Source: an uncultured Lachnospiraceae bacterium (GTDB taxonomy: Bacteria > Bacillota > Clostridia > Lachnospirales > Lachnospiraceae). From it: a stretch of DNA of 64,000 nucleotides. Positions 25,364-33,275 of the stretch are shown one piece after another. The notes beneath the pieces are model-generated. The model made no database searches, was not told where the DNA came from, and worked only from the letters and a program-made list of their open reading frames with translations. Each line of letters opens with the position of its first letter. The stretch's first letter is position 1. The stretch spans positions 107,738 through 171,737 of the forward strand of contig OMZJ01000008.1 of assembly GCA_900315495.1 (NCBI GenBank), written 5' to 3'. The position numbers were made by a program, and so were the translations under genes.

Positions 25364-27535
25364 ATGGTTCGTTTCAGAAAAAAATGGAGGGCTGTGACGG
25401 CTGCCGCGGCTGCCGCCGCGCTGATGCTCACGGGTACGGGATCCGGGGGCATTTTCCGGGGCCTGGCGGTGAAAGAGGCCGCGGCTGCGGAAGACGGCAC
25501 ATGGGCAGAGGATCCCGGTGACGCGGAGGGAGATGCTGCCGCCGCGGATCAGACAACGACGCAGATGCGGAGAATGTCGCTTCGGGCAGCGGCAGTTTCC
25601 ACACAGGAGATGTCGCCCAATCTGCTGACTGCGGCAATGCTGGCAAAGGTCGGCTGCGGCTACAGCCAGGCAAACCGGTATGCGGATCATTATTTTGACT
25701 GCTCCAGTCTGGTTCAGCGCTGCATGAAAGAGATCGGAATCACCAGTTATGTGCCGGTCTCGACCTATGACTGGGATCTTCACCTGAAAAACCTTGTGGT
25801 GGGAGACACCTATGTCTTTACCGGGACCCAGGGAACGCTGACATACCGCCTGGCGGCAAAGAATGTGACCGAGATGGGGAATCCCTCACTGTTTTCCAAC
25901 CCCGGCACCATTATGGTGTATATCGCAGAGGGGAAATATTCCGGACATGTGGCGGTCTCCCTCGGCTCCATCCCGAGACAGGGGCAGGGCGACGGCGCGG
26001 CTGTGACAGCGGCCACGATCGCCAGTGCCAAGAGCTGGATCACGGCAAATTACGGGACGGCGGCTTCCGTGCTGGATGGCAGAAGCACATTGAGCGAGGT
26101 CACCTTTGACAAGGTGTGGATGGATGCCCGCTACCTGGGGACGGATGTCACCCTGACGGAGGGAACGACATCCGGCACTTACAACCCGATCTGGCGGGTG
26201 GAGGCATTCAACCCCAGCCACGGCGTCTGTGTGGATAACAATCCGCTGGGAACCGGCGGGGATCCGACCGTGCGGTATGTGCTGGTGCCGGTCACCTCGT
26301 CCAATAACAATGTTACGGCTGCAGCACCGACGGTGAACAATATCACCGTTTCGAACGTGATGTCCTCCGGATACGACGTGACAGCGACTTTCACGGCGGC
26401 AGCGGGCGTGTCAAAGGTGCAGATGCCGACATGGACGGATGCAAACGGACAGGATGACCTGATCTGGTATACGGCGTCGGTTTCCGGGAATACGGCGACG
26501 TACCATGTGCCGACCTCGGAGCACGGCAGTGAGAGCGGAACGTACTACACGCATGTATATGTGACAGACAGCGAGGGGCGTCAGGCGATCGGAGGGACAT
26601 CCGTGCAGGTCCCGGCCGTTTCGGCGGCGCCGACGGTGGACAATATCACCGTTTCGAACGTGACATCCTCCGGGTATGATGTGACGGCAACGTTCACGGC
26701 AACGGCGGGCGTGTCAAAGGTGCAGATGCCGACATGGACGGACGCGAACGGCCAGGACGACCTGATCTGGTATACGGCGACAGTGTCCGGGAATACGGCG
26801 ACGTACCATGTGCCGACCTCGGAGCACGGCAGTGAGAGCGGAACGTACTACACGCATGTGTATGTGACAGACAGCGAGGGCCGTCAGGCGATCGCGGGGA
26901 CATCCGTGCAGGTTCCGGCCGTTTCGACGGCGCCGACGGTGGACAATATCACCGTCTCGAATGTGACATCCTCCGGGTATGACGTGACGGCCACATTCAC
27001 GGCGTCAGCGGGCGTGTCCAAGGTGCAGATGCCGACGTGGACGGATGCAAACGGCCAGGACGACCTGATCTGGTATACGGCGACAGTGTCCGGGAATACG
27101 GCGACGTACCATGTGCCGACCTCGGAGCACGGCAGTGAGAGCGGAACGTACTACACGCATGTGTATGTGACGGACAGCGAGGGGCGTCAGGCAATTGCTG
27201 GAACATCCGTCCAGGTGCCGGCAGCCTCGGGCCAGAACGGCAATTCTTCCACGGTGGATCCGTCCGCTTCCGGCATTGACCTGGTGTTTGATGCCCAGTA
27301 TTATCTGAGCCGGTATCCGGATCTGAGTGCGGCATTCGGGACAGACACCGCGGCGGCGCGCAGCCATTTCCTGAATAACGGGATGGCGGAGGCAAGACAG
27401 GCCTCCGCGAACTTCAATCCGGTCATCTACCGGAGCCGCTATGCGGATCTGAATGCGGCCTTCGGCGATCACTGGCCGCTGTATTATCAGCATTACATCC
27501 ATTACGGGTACGCGGAAGGGCGTTCCGCGCAGTAA
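25364..27535 (+). CDS. Secreted NlpC/P60-like protein with three Bsp-type repeats and C-terminal cell-surface repeats
   Basis: A 723-residue exported protein. A signal peptide (KKWRAVTAAAAAAALMLTG core) is followed by an NlpC/P60-like papain-fold domain (about 80-300). This has FDCSSLVQRCMKE (Cys113 as likely nucleophile) and KYSGHVAVSLGS (likely catalytic His), suggesting peptidoglycan peptide cleavage. Three near-identical 101-residue repeats follow, of the GBS Bsp-like kind (VDNITVSNVTSSGYDVTATF to the next AAPT). The end carries two ~40-residue units, YYLSRYPDLSAAFG and IYRSRYADLNAAFG with HFLNNG/HYIHYG, a pattern common in clostridial surface proteins. ATG 25364 was chosen for the GGAGGAC ribosome binding site; the ATG at 25328 has none. 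Confidence 0.85.
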   Translation: MVRFRKKWRAVTAAAAAAALMLTGTGSGGIFRGLAVKEAAAAEDGTWAEDPGDAEGDAAAADQTTTQMRRMSLRAAAVSTQEMSPNLLTAAMLAKVGCGYSQANRYADHYFDCSSLVQRCMKEIGITSYVPVSTYDWDLHLKNLVVGDTYVFTGTQGTLTYRLAAKNVTEMGNPSLFSNPGTIMVYIAEGKYSGHVAVSLGSIPRQGQGDGAAVTAATIASAKSWITANYGTAASVLDGRSTLSEVTFDKVWMDARYLGTDVTLTEGTTSGTYNPIWRVEAFNPSHGVCVDNNPLGTGGDPTVRYVLVPVTSSNNNVTAAAPTVNNITVSNVMSSGYDVTATFTAAAGVSKVQMPTWTDANGQDDLIWYTASVSGNTATYHVPTSEHGSESGTYYTHVYVTDSEGRQAIGGTSVQVPAVSAAPTVDNITVSNVTSSGYDVTATFTATAGVSKVQMPTWTDANGQDDLIWYTATVSGNTATYHVPTSEHGSESGTYYTHVYVTDSEGRQAIAGTSVQVPAVSTAPTVDNITVSNVTSSGYDVTATFTASAGVSKVQMPTWTDANGQDDLIWYTATVSGNTATYHVPTSEHGSESGTYYTHVYVTDSEGRQAIAGTSVQVPAASGQNGNSSTVDPSASGIDLVFDAQYYLSRYPDLSAAFGTDTAAARSHFLNNGMAEARQASANFNPVIYRSRYADLNAAFGDHWPLYYQHYIHYGYAEGRSAQ
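26327..27235 (+). repeat. three in-frame 303-bp tandem repeats
   Basis: Units 26327-26629, 26630-26932 and 26933-27235 are nearly identical at the nucleotide level and lie in the secreted protein gene. Each encodes one 101-residue Bsp-like domain. Units 2 and 3 are closest to each other, consistent with recent duplication and possible copy-number change by slippage or recombination. Confidence 0.93.
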
Positions 27536-27550
27536 ACAGGACATGGATCA

Positions 27551-27604
27551 AAATCGGGGAGGAGGCTTCCGCCGGACCGGCGGGGCTGCTTCCCCGATTT
27601 TTTC
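27551..27604 (+). terminator. terminator after the secreted repeat-protein gene
   Basis: AAATCGGGGA (27551-27560) pairs with TCCCCGATTT (27591-27600), with an inner CCGCC/GGCGG hairpin and a T-run across 27598-27603. Confidence 0.88.
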
Positions 27605-27719
27605 TGTCCTGCCGCCACCGGCTCGGAGAGAATGAACGGGCGGGGCGGCGATGCCGCCTGCCGCCTGCCCTTCGGCGCAAGTTGTATCGGACAGACAGCG
27701 GTTTCCAGGAACTTCCGTC

Positions 27720-27748
27720 TTGAATTCACCCTGCGAAACAGGTACAAT
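27720..27748 (+). promoter_or_regulatory. promoter of the biotin-dependent decarboxylase cluster
   Basis: TTGAAT (27720-27725), 17 bp, TACAAT (27743-27748), 64 bp before ATG 27812. Confidence 0.78.
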
Positions 27749-27811
27749 GGTATGCGGCAGAAAGCGGACAGTTTTTTCCTGTCCGGGCAAATACAATTAG
27801 GAGGACTGAAT

Positions 27812-29251
27812 ATGAGTACTGCAACACAGAGTTCAGCAAGCCAAAGAATTGCCGCTTTGCTTGATGACAGCAGCTTTGTTGAGATCGGTGGTCTGGTCAC
27901 GGCCAGAAACACGGATTTCGGGCTCAGCGGCAAGAGCACGCCGGCTGACGGCGTCATCACAGGGTACGGCACGATTGACAGCAATCTTGTTTATGTATAC
28001 AGCCAGGATGCGTCTGTGCTGGGCGGATCGGTCGGCGAGATGCACGCCAAGAAGATCGAGAGACTGTACAGCCTTGCGATGAAAGTCGGCGCACCGGTCA
28101 TCGGGCTGATTGATTGTGCCGGTCTGCGCCTGGAAGAGGCGACGGACGCGCTGGCAGCATTCGGGAAGATCTACGAGTGCCAGACACTGGCTTCCGGTGT
28201 GATCCCGCAGATCACGGCAGTCTTCGGTGTCTGCGGCGGCGGCATGGCTGTTGTGCCCGCGCTGACAGATTTCACCTTCATGGAGTCCGGGAAAGCAAAG
28301 CTTTTCATCAATTCTCCGAATGCCCTGGACGGCAACAAGACGCTGGATACCGCTTCGGCAGCATTCCAGAGCGCGGAGGCAGGTCTGGTGGATGCCGCGG
28401 GAACCGAGGAGGCGATGATCTCCGAAATCCGCCGGCTGGTACCGATCCTCCCGGCAAACAATGAGGATGATCAGTCCTACGACGAGTGCACCGATGATCT
28501 CAACCGCCTCTGCGGCGATCTGGAGGCCTCTGCCGGGGATCCGGCGCTTGCGCTTCCGATGATCTCCGACAACGGGTTCTTCTTCGAGGTGAAGAGAAAC
28601 TACGCAAAGGATATGGTCTGCGGATTCATCCGCCTGAACGGCAATACCGTCGGCGCCGTGGCAAACCGCACGGTCGAGTACGACGATGAGGCGAAGGAAA
28701 AGGCAAAGTATGACGCGGTACTCTCCACAGCCGGCGCACAGAAGGCTGCGGCGTTCGTGAAATTCTGCGATGCATTCTCCATTCCGGTCCTCACACTCAC
28801 CAATGTCCGGGGATACAAAGCCACGACAGAGGAGGAAAAGACGATTGCCAGAGCGGCAGCAGGTCTGATCTATGCGTTCCATGATGCAACGGTTCCGACG
28901 GTGAATGTCATCACCGGCGAGGCTTTCGGCACCGCTTCCCTTGCCATGAACAGCAGTGCGGATCTGACGTTCGCATGGCCGGCATCCTCCGTCGGAATGA
29001 TGGATCCGACGGCCGCGGCGAAGATCATCTATGCCGATGAGATCGAGAAGGCTGATGATCAGAATGCACTGATTTCCGCAAAGGCATCCGAATACGCAAA
29101 GCTTCAGGACAGCGCGGATTCCGCGGCGAGAAGAGGCTATGTTGACAGCATCATTGATCCTGCTTCCACCAGAAAGAATGTGATTGCGGCCTTTGAGATG
29201 CTGTTTACCAAGAGAGAGGATCGTCCTGAACGGAAGCATGGAACGGTCTGA
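27812..29251 (+). CDS. Divergent acyl-CoA carboxyltransferase (MmdA/PccB-like)
   Basis: Crotonase-fold carboxyltransferase of the MmdA/PccB/GcdA type, which moves CO2 between an acyl-CoA and biotin. It has 479 residues, slightly short for the family (usually about 510). The N-half keeps FVEIGGLVTARNTDFGL, YVYSQDASVLGGSVGEMHAKK and VGAPVIGLIDCAGLRLEEAT. The C-half keeps FVKFCDAFSIPVLTLTNVRGY and VITGEAFGTASLAMNS. The usual glycine motifs of the oxyanion holes (GGAR, PGF, GGAY) read AGLR, RGY and GTAS here. The substrate or activity may therefore differ from methylmalonyl-CoA. ATG 27812 follows TTAGGAGGACTGAAT. It heads a five-gene cluster with OadG, biotin carrier, OadB and OadA homologues. 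Confidence 0.85.
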   Translation: MSTATQSSASQRIAALLDDSSFVEIGGLVTARNTDFGLSGKSTPADGVITGYGTIDSNLVYVYSQDASVLGGSVGEMHAKKIERLYSLAMKVGAPVIGLIDCAGLRLEEATDALAAFGKIYECQTLASGVIPQITAVFGVCGGGMAVVPALTDFTFMESGKAKLFINSPNALDGNKTLDTASAAFQSAEAGLVDAAGTEEAMISEIRRLVPILPANNEDDQSYDECTDDLNRLCGDLEASAGDPALALPMISDNGFFFEVKRNYAKDMVCGFIRLNGNTVGAVANRTVEYDDEAKEKAKYDAVLSTAGAQKAAAFVKFCDAFSIPVLTLTNVRGYKATTEEEKTIARAAAGLIYAFHDATVPTVNVITGEAFGTASLAMNSSADLTFAWPASSVGMMDPTAAAKIIYADEIEKADDQNALISAKASEYAKLQDSADSAARRGYVDSIIDPASTRKNVIAAFEMLFTKREDRPERKHGTV

Positions 29252-29264
29252 GGGGGAGCACTGC

Positions 29265-30095
29265 ATGAAAAAGAAGTTATTAGCACTGCTGCTTGTCCTG
29301 ACTGCCTGTGTTACCTTGCTGGCCGGCTGCAAGTCCTCCACCTACCTGGATGAATCGACCGATGCGCAGGACATCACGATCTCGGCAGACCTGCAGGAGA
29401 AGGCGGCGGCATTTGTCAACAGCATTATTGACGCGGATGAAGACGGGAAGGTCGATGCAGCGGAGGTTTCCGACAAGACGGTTGCGGACGGCATTGAGTA
29501 CAACGGCCTTGACGGTCTGGATCCGGACCGGGTCCTTCTGGGCGGTTGGCAGTCCTGGCAGAACAACAAGGAATATCTCGGCGATTATACCGGCGAGGTG
29601 GTCAAGGCAGAGGACTTCAAGATCCTTGATGACGTGGACAACAGCACCTACGTTGCCATCGCGGATCTCTCCTTTGCGAAGCGCCACGCGGAATTCCGCA
29701 TGATTTTCAGCCATCAGCTGGAGGCCACCTCGATCACCTTCAATCCGGAATACACCTTAGGCCAGAAACTTGGCCAGGCGGCGCAGAACACCGTGATCGG
29801 ACTGGTCAGCGTGTTCGTTATCCTGATCGTGATCATGCTGGTGATCTACTGCTTCAAGTTCATCCACAGCTGGGAAGAGAAGAGGAATCAGTCTGCCGCA
29901 CCGGCTGGCGCGGCACCTGCCGCAGCACCGGCGGAGACCGCCGCGGAAGCAGCAGAAGAAGAGGAAAATGTGACGGATGACCTGGAACTGGTTGCCGTCA
30001 TCACAGCCGCCATTGCGGCGTCCGAGGGGACTTCCCCGGACGGACTGGTTGTCCGCAGCGTAAAGCGCGCGCATACATCAAACTGGAAGAGATAA
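29265..30095 (+). CDS. OadG-type gamma subunit with lipoprotein N-terminus
   Basis: Gamma subunit of a Na+-translocating decarboxylase, 276 residues, much longer than the ~80-residue classical OadG. It starts with a lipoprotein signal (lipobox LLAGC, Cys22). An extracytoplasmic domain (about 23-165) contains DADEDGKVDAAE at 56-67, which fits an EF-hand calcium loop. A single transmembrane helix follows (about 180-205, LVSVFVILIVIMLVIYCF), then an Ala/Pro/Glu-rich linker and the C-terminal DDLELVAVITAAIAASEGTS helix seen in clostridial OadG proteins. It probably joins the membrane beta subunit to the carboxyltransferase. The start at 29265 is set by the signal peptide and AGGGGGAG. Confidence 0.85.
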   Translation: MKKKLLALLLVLTACVTLLAGCKSSTYLDESTDAQDITISADLQEKAAAFVNSIIDADEDGKVDAAEVSDKTVADGIEYNGLDGLDPDRVLLGGWQSWQNNKEYLGDYTGEVVKAEDFKILDDVDNSTYVAIADLSFAKRHAEFRMIFSHQLEATSITFNPEYTLGQKLGQAAQNTVIGLVSVFVILIVIMLVIYCFKFIHSWEEKRNQSAAPAGAAPAAAPAETAAEAAEEEENVTDDLELVAVITAAIAASEGTSPDGLVVRSVKRAHTSNWKR

Positions 30096-30122
30096 GCAAA
30101 AAAAATACAGGAGGAACTTCTC

Positions 30123-30491
30123 ATGAAAAACTATACGATCACGGTCAACGGCAATGTGTATGATGTCACGGTAGAAGAAGGCGGCGCAGGCGCGGCGGCT
30201 CCGGCAGCAGCACCGAAGGCAGCACCCAAGGCGGCTCCGGCTAAGAAGGCAGCTCCGAAGGCTTCCGGCGCGGAAGGCGCTGTGAAGATCACTTCCCCGA
30301 TGCCCGGCAAGATCCTTGCCGTCAAGGCAAAGGCAGGAGACGCGGTCAAGAGAGGACAGGTTGTCCTGACCCTTGAGGCTATGAAGATGGAGAACGATAT
30401 CGTGGCTCCGCAGGACGGAACGATCGCCACCGTCTCCGTGGAAGCCGGCCAGTCTGTAGAGTCCGGTGCTGTGCTTGCTACGATGAACTGA
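30123..30491 (+). CDS. Biotin carboxyl carrier protein of the decarboxylase
   Basis: A 122-residue biotinyl protein. An N-terminal strand region (MKNYTITVNGNVYDVTVEE) and an Ala/Pro/Lys-rich flexible linker (about 22-52) precede the biotinyl domain. The domain has ITSPMPGKILAVKAKAG and the biotinylation motif EAMKMEN (Lys88). It shuttles carboxybiotin between carboxyltransferase and the membrane beta subunit. It is the only biotin carrier in the cluster, although two carboxyltransferases are encoded, so it probably serves both. AGGAGGAACTTCTC is its ribosome binding site. Confidence 0.95.
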   Translation: MKNYTITVNGNVYDVTVEEGGAGAAAPAAAPKAAPKAAPAKKAAPKASGAEGAVKITSPMPGKILAVKAKAGDAVKRGQVVLTLEAMKMENDIVAPQDGTIATVSVEAGQSVESGAVLATMN

Positions 30492-30512
30492 TGACGGTGA
30501 GGGAGAGAATAA

Positions 30513-31661
30513 ATGGGCTACATTGCGGAAACACTGAATAATCTTCTGCATCAGTCCGCGTTCCTGAACATGTCCTGGGGCAATGTCCTGATGATCGGCG
30601 TGGCGCTGATCTTCATGTATCTGGCCATTGCAAAGGAATACGAACCGCTGCTGCTTGTTCCGATTTCGTTCGGCATGCTGCTTGTCAACATGTATCCGGA
30701 CATCATTGCTTCCCCGGATCAGACCAGCAACGGCGTCGGCGGACTGCTGTACTATTTCTACACGATGGACGAGTGGAGCATCCTGCCGTCCCTGATCTTC
30801 ATGGGCGTGGGTGCCATGACGGATTTTTCCCCGCTGATCGCAAACCCCATCAGTTTCATCCTGGGCGCTTCGGCACAGCTGGGTATCTACTTCGCTTACT
30901 TCCTCGCCATTCTGCTTGGATTCAATGACCGTGCCGCGGCTGCCATCTCCATCATCGGCGGTGCCGACGGCCCGACTTCGATTTTCCTCTGCAGCAAGCT
31001 GGGACAGACGGAATACATGGGCCCGATCGCGGTGGCCGCTTATTCCTACATGTCTCTGGTGCCGATTATCCAGCCGCCGATCATGAAGATGCTGACGACG
31101 GAGGAGGAGCGGAAGATCAAGATGGATCAGCTCCGCCCGGTGTCCAAGCTGGAGAGAATCCTGTTCCCGATTATCGTCACGATTGTCGTCGTCCTGATTC
31201 TTCCGCAGACGGCGCCTCTGGTCGGTATGCTGATGCTGGGCAACCTGTTCCGCGAGTGCGGCGTGGTCAACCAGCTGTCTGAGACCGCTTCCAATGCGCT
31301 GATGTACATCGTTGTCATTCTTCTGGGCACTTCCGTCGGTGCAACCACCAGTGCGGAGGCCTTCCTGAAGGTTGATACCCTGAAGATTGTCCTGCTCGGC
31401 CTGGTTGCCTTTGCCTTCGGCACGGCGGGCGGCGTTCTTCTCGGAAAGCTCCTGTGCAAACTGACGCACGGAAAGATCAACCCGCTGATCGGTTCGGCAG
31501 GTGTCTCGGCAGTCCCGATGGCGGCACGTGTGTCCCAGAAGGTCGGTTCCGAGGCAGATCCGACGAACTTCCTGCTGATGCACGCAATGGGACCGAATGT
31601 CGCCGGCGTCATCGGCACGGCAGTCGCGGCCGGTACCTTCATGGCTATTTTCGGCGTATAA
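30513..31661 (+). CDS. oadB: Na+-translocating decarboxylase beta subunit (OadB/MmdB/GcdB)
   Basis: Integral membrane subunit that decarboxylates carboxybiotin and exports Na+. The 382 residues contain about nine to ten helices. The signature blocks are IFMGVGAMTDFSPLIANP, the conserved ion-path motif IIGGADGPTSIF, GNLFRECGVVNQLSETASNA and the C-terminal MHAMGPNVAGVIGTAVAAG. The Asp of GGADGP is the known Na+-binding residue in homologues. It sits 21 bp after the biotin carrier gene. Confidence 0.96.
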   Translation: MGYIAETLNNLLHQSAFLNMSWGNVLMIGVALIFMYLAIAKEYEPLLLVPISFGMLLVNMYPDIIASPDQTSNGVGGLLYYFYTMDEWSILPSLIFMGVGAMTDFSPLIANPISFILGASAQLGIYFAYFLAILLGFNDRAAAAISIIGGADGPTSIFLCSKLGQTEYMGPIAVAAYSYMSLVPIIQPPIMKMLTTEEERKIKMDQLRPVSKLERILFPIIVTIVVVLILPQTAPLVGMLMLGNLFRECGVVNQLSETASNALMYIVVILLGTSVGATTSAEAFLKVDTLKIVLLGLVAFAFGTAGGVLLGKLLCKLTHGKINPLIGSAGVSAVPMAARVSQKVGSEADPTNFLLMHAMGPNVAGVIGTAVAAGTFMAIFGV

Positions 31662-31736
31662 CCGGCAGAGCGGCATATCTTTGATCAAGACAGCAGGATC
31701 GAGGCGGATCCTGTGCAGCGAATACAGCGCGTCTGG

Positions 31737-31751
31737 GGTGCCCTGGCACCC
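31737..31751 (+). other. short hairpin in the oadB-oadA gap
   Basis: GGTGCC (31737-31742) can pair with GGCACC around CT-containing loop bases (to 31750). It lies 20-40 bases before the oadA ribosome binding site and has no T-run, so it may adjust relative expression rather than terminate. Confidence 0.35.
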
Positions 31752-31779
31752 GGGCCCGCTGACAGGAGGAAAATAAGTT

Positions 31780-33195
31780 ATGGCTGAAGAAGTCAAGAAA
31801 AAGCCTGTAGGGATCATGGAGACCGTTCTCCGTGATGCCCATCAGTCTCTGATTGCAACCCGTATGACCACGGAGGAGATGCTCCCGATCGTCGACAAGA
31901 TGGATCAGGTCGGCTATTACGCAGTGGAGTGCTGGGGCGGCGCAACCTTTGATGCCTGCCTTCGCTTCCTTCACGAGGATCCGTGGGAAAGACTGCGCAA
32001 GCTGAGAGCCGGATTCAAGAAATCCAGACTGCAGATGCTGTTCCGCGGCCAGAATATCCTCGGATACAATCACTATGCGGACGATGTGGTCGAATATTTC
32101 GTGCAGAAATCCATTGCCAACGGCATTGATGTCCTGCGTATCTTCGACTGCCTGAACGATCTGCGCAACCTCGAGACCGCGGTCAAGGCCTGCAAGAAGG
32201 AAGGCGGCCACGCACAGATCGCCCTCTGCTATACGCTGGGCGACGGCTATACGCTGGATTACTGGAAGGATACGGCCAGAAGAATTGAGGAGATGGGCGC
32301 AGATTCCATCTGCATCAAGGATATGGCAGGCCTGCTCCTTCCGTACACTGCGACCGAACTGGTCAAGGCGCTGAAGGCCGGGACGAATCTGCCGATTCAG
32401 ATTCACACGCACTGCACTTCCGGTGTGGCTCCGATGACCTACCTCAAGGCCGTGGAAGCCGGAGCGGATGCGATCGACTGCGCCATCAGCCCGTTCTCTT
32501 CGGGTACCAGCCAGCCGGCAACGGAGGTCATGGTTGAGACGTTCCGCGGAACGCCGTATGATACCGGCCTGGACCAGAAGCTTCTGGGCGAGATCGCGGA
32601 CTACTTCCGCCCGATCCAGGAGAAGTACCTGAAGTCCGGACAGCTGAATCCGAAGGTGATGGGCGTCAACATCAAGACGCTGATGTATCAGGTTCCGGGC
32701 GGTATGCTCTCCAACCTGGTGAGTCAGCTGAAGGAAGCGCATGCCGAGGACAAGTATTATGACGTGCTGGAGGAGATCCCGAGAGTCCGCGATGACTTCG
32801 GTGAGCCGCCGCTGGTTACCCCGTCCTCCCAGATCGTCGGTACGCAGGCCGTTCTGAATGTTCTGCAGGGCGAGAGATACAAGATGATCACCAAGGAATC
32901 CAAGAAGATTCTGCACGGTGAGTTCGGAAAGACCATCAAGCCGTTCAACCCGGAGGTTCAGAAGAAGGCCATCGGCGACGAGAAGCCGATTACCTGCCGC
33001 CCGGCGGATCTGATCCCACCGCAGCTGCCGAAGTTCCGCAAGGAGTGCGCGCAGTGGGTGCAGCAGGAGGAGGACGTTCTGACCTACGCACTGTTCCCGC
33101 AGGTTGCGACGGAATTCTTCAAGTACAGACAGGCACAGCAGACCAAGGTCGATCCAGCTGCGGCAGATACAAAGTCCGGCGCTTATCCGGTATAA
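31780..33195 (+). CDS. oadA: Oxaloacetate decarboxylase alpha / pyruvate carboxylase subunit B carboxyltransferase
   Basis: TIM-barrel carboxyltransferase that transfers CO2 between oxaloacetate/pyruvate and biotin. It has 471 residues: the HMGL-like barrel (about 10-275, with ETVLRDAHQSLIATRM, VECWGGATFDACLRF, ICIKDMAGLL and IHTHCTSG with metal-binding His) and the conserved carboxylase domain (about 295-430, with GGMLSNLVSQL). The biotinyl domain usually fused at the C-terminus is absent. Biotin must come from the separate carrier at 30123, as in Propionibacterium transcarboxylase 5S. GACAGGAGG gives the ribosome binding site. A terminator follows. Confidence 0.95.
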   Translation: MAEEVKKKPVGIMETVLRDAHQSLIATRMTTEEMLPIVDKMDQVGYYAVECWGGATFDACLRFLHEDPWERLRKLRAGFKKSRLQMLFRGQNILGYNHYADDVVEYFVQKSIANGIDVLRIFDCLNDLRNLETAVKACKKEGGHAQIALCYTLGDGYTLDYWKDTARRIEEMGADSICIKDMAGLLLPYTATELVKALKAGTNLPIQIHTHCTSGVAPMTYLKAVEAGADAIDCAISPFSSGTSQPATEVMVETFRGTPYDTGLDQKLLGEIADYFRPIQEKYLKSGQLNPKVMGVNIKTLMYQVPGGMLSNLVSQLKEAHAEDKYYDVLEEIPRVRDDFGEPPLVTPSSQIVGTQAVLNVLQGERYKMITKESKKILHGEFGKTIKPFNPEVQKKAIGDEKPITCRPADLIPPQLPKFRKECAQWVQQEEDVLTYALFPQVATEFFKYRQAQQTKVDPAAADTKSGAYPV

Positions 33196-33221
33196 TGCCG
33201 GAAACGGCAGTGGATGACAGG

Positions 33222-33251
33222 AAGGCGGGCACCGCACAGGCGCCCGCCTTT
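33222..33251 (+). terminator. terminator of the decarboxylase cluster
   Basis: AAGGCGGGC (33222-33230) pairs with GCCCGCCTT (33242-33250), followed by TTCTG. It lies 26 bp after oadA and just before the next gene. Confidence 0.75.
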
Positions 33252-33275
33252 CTGCAGCCTGCAGAACAGAAAAAT

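Noticed and set aside
33195..33275. Earlier start for the HI0933 flavoprotein at 33195
   Set aside because: It would translate through the terminator hairpin of the decarboxylase cluster and add residues before the FAD-binding fold.
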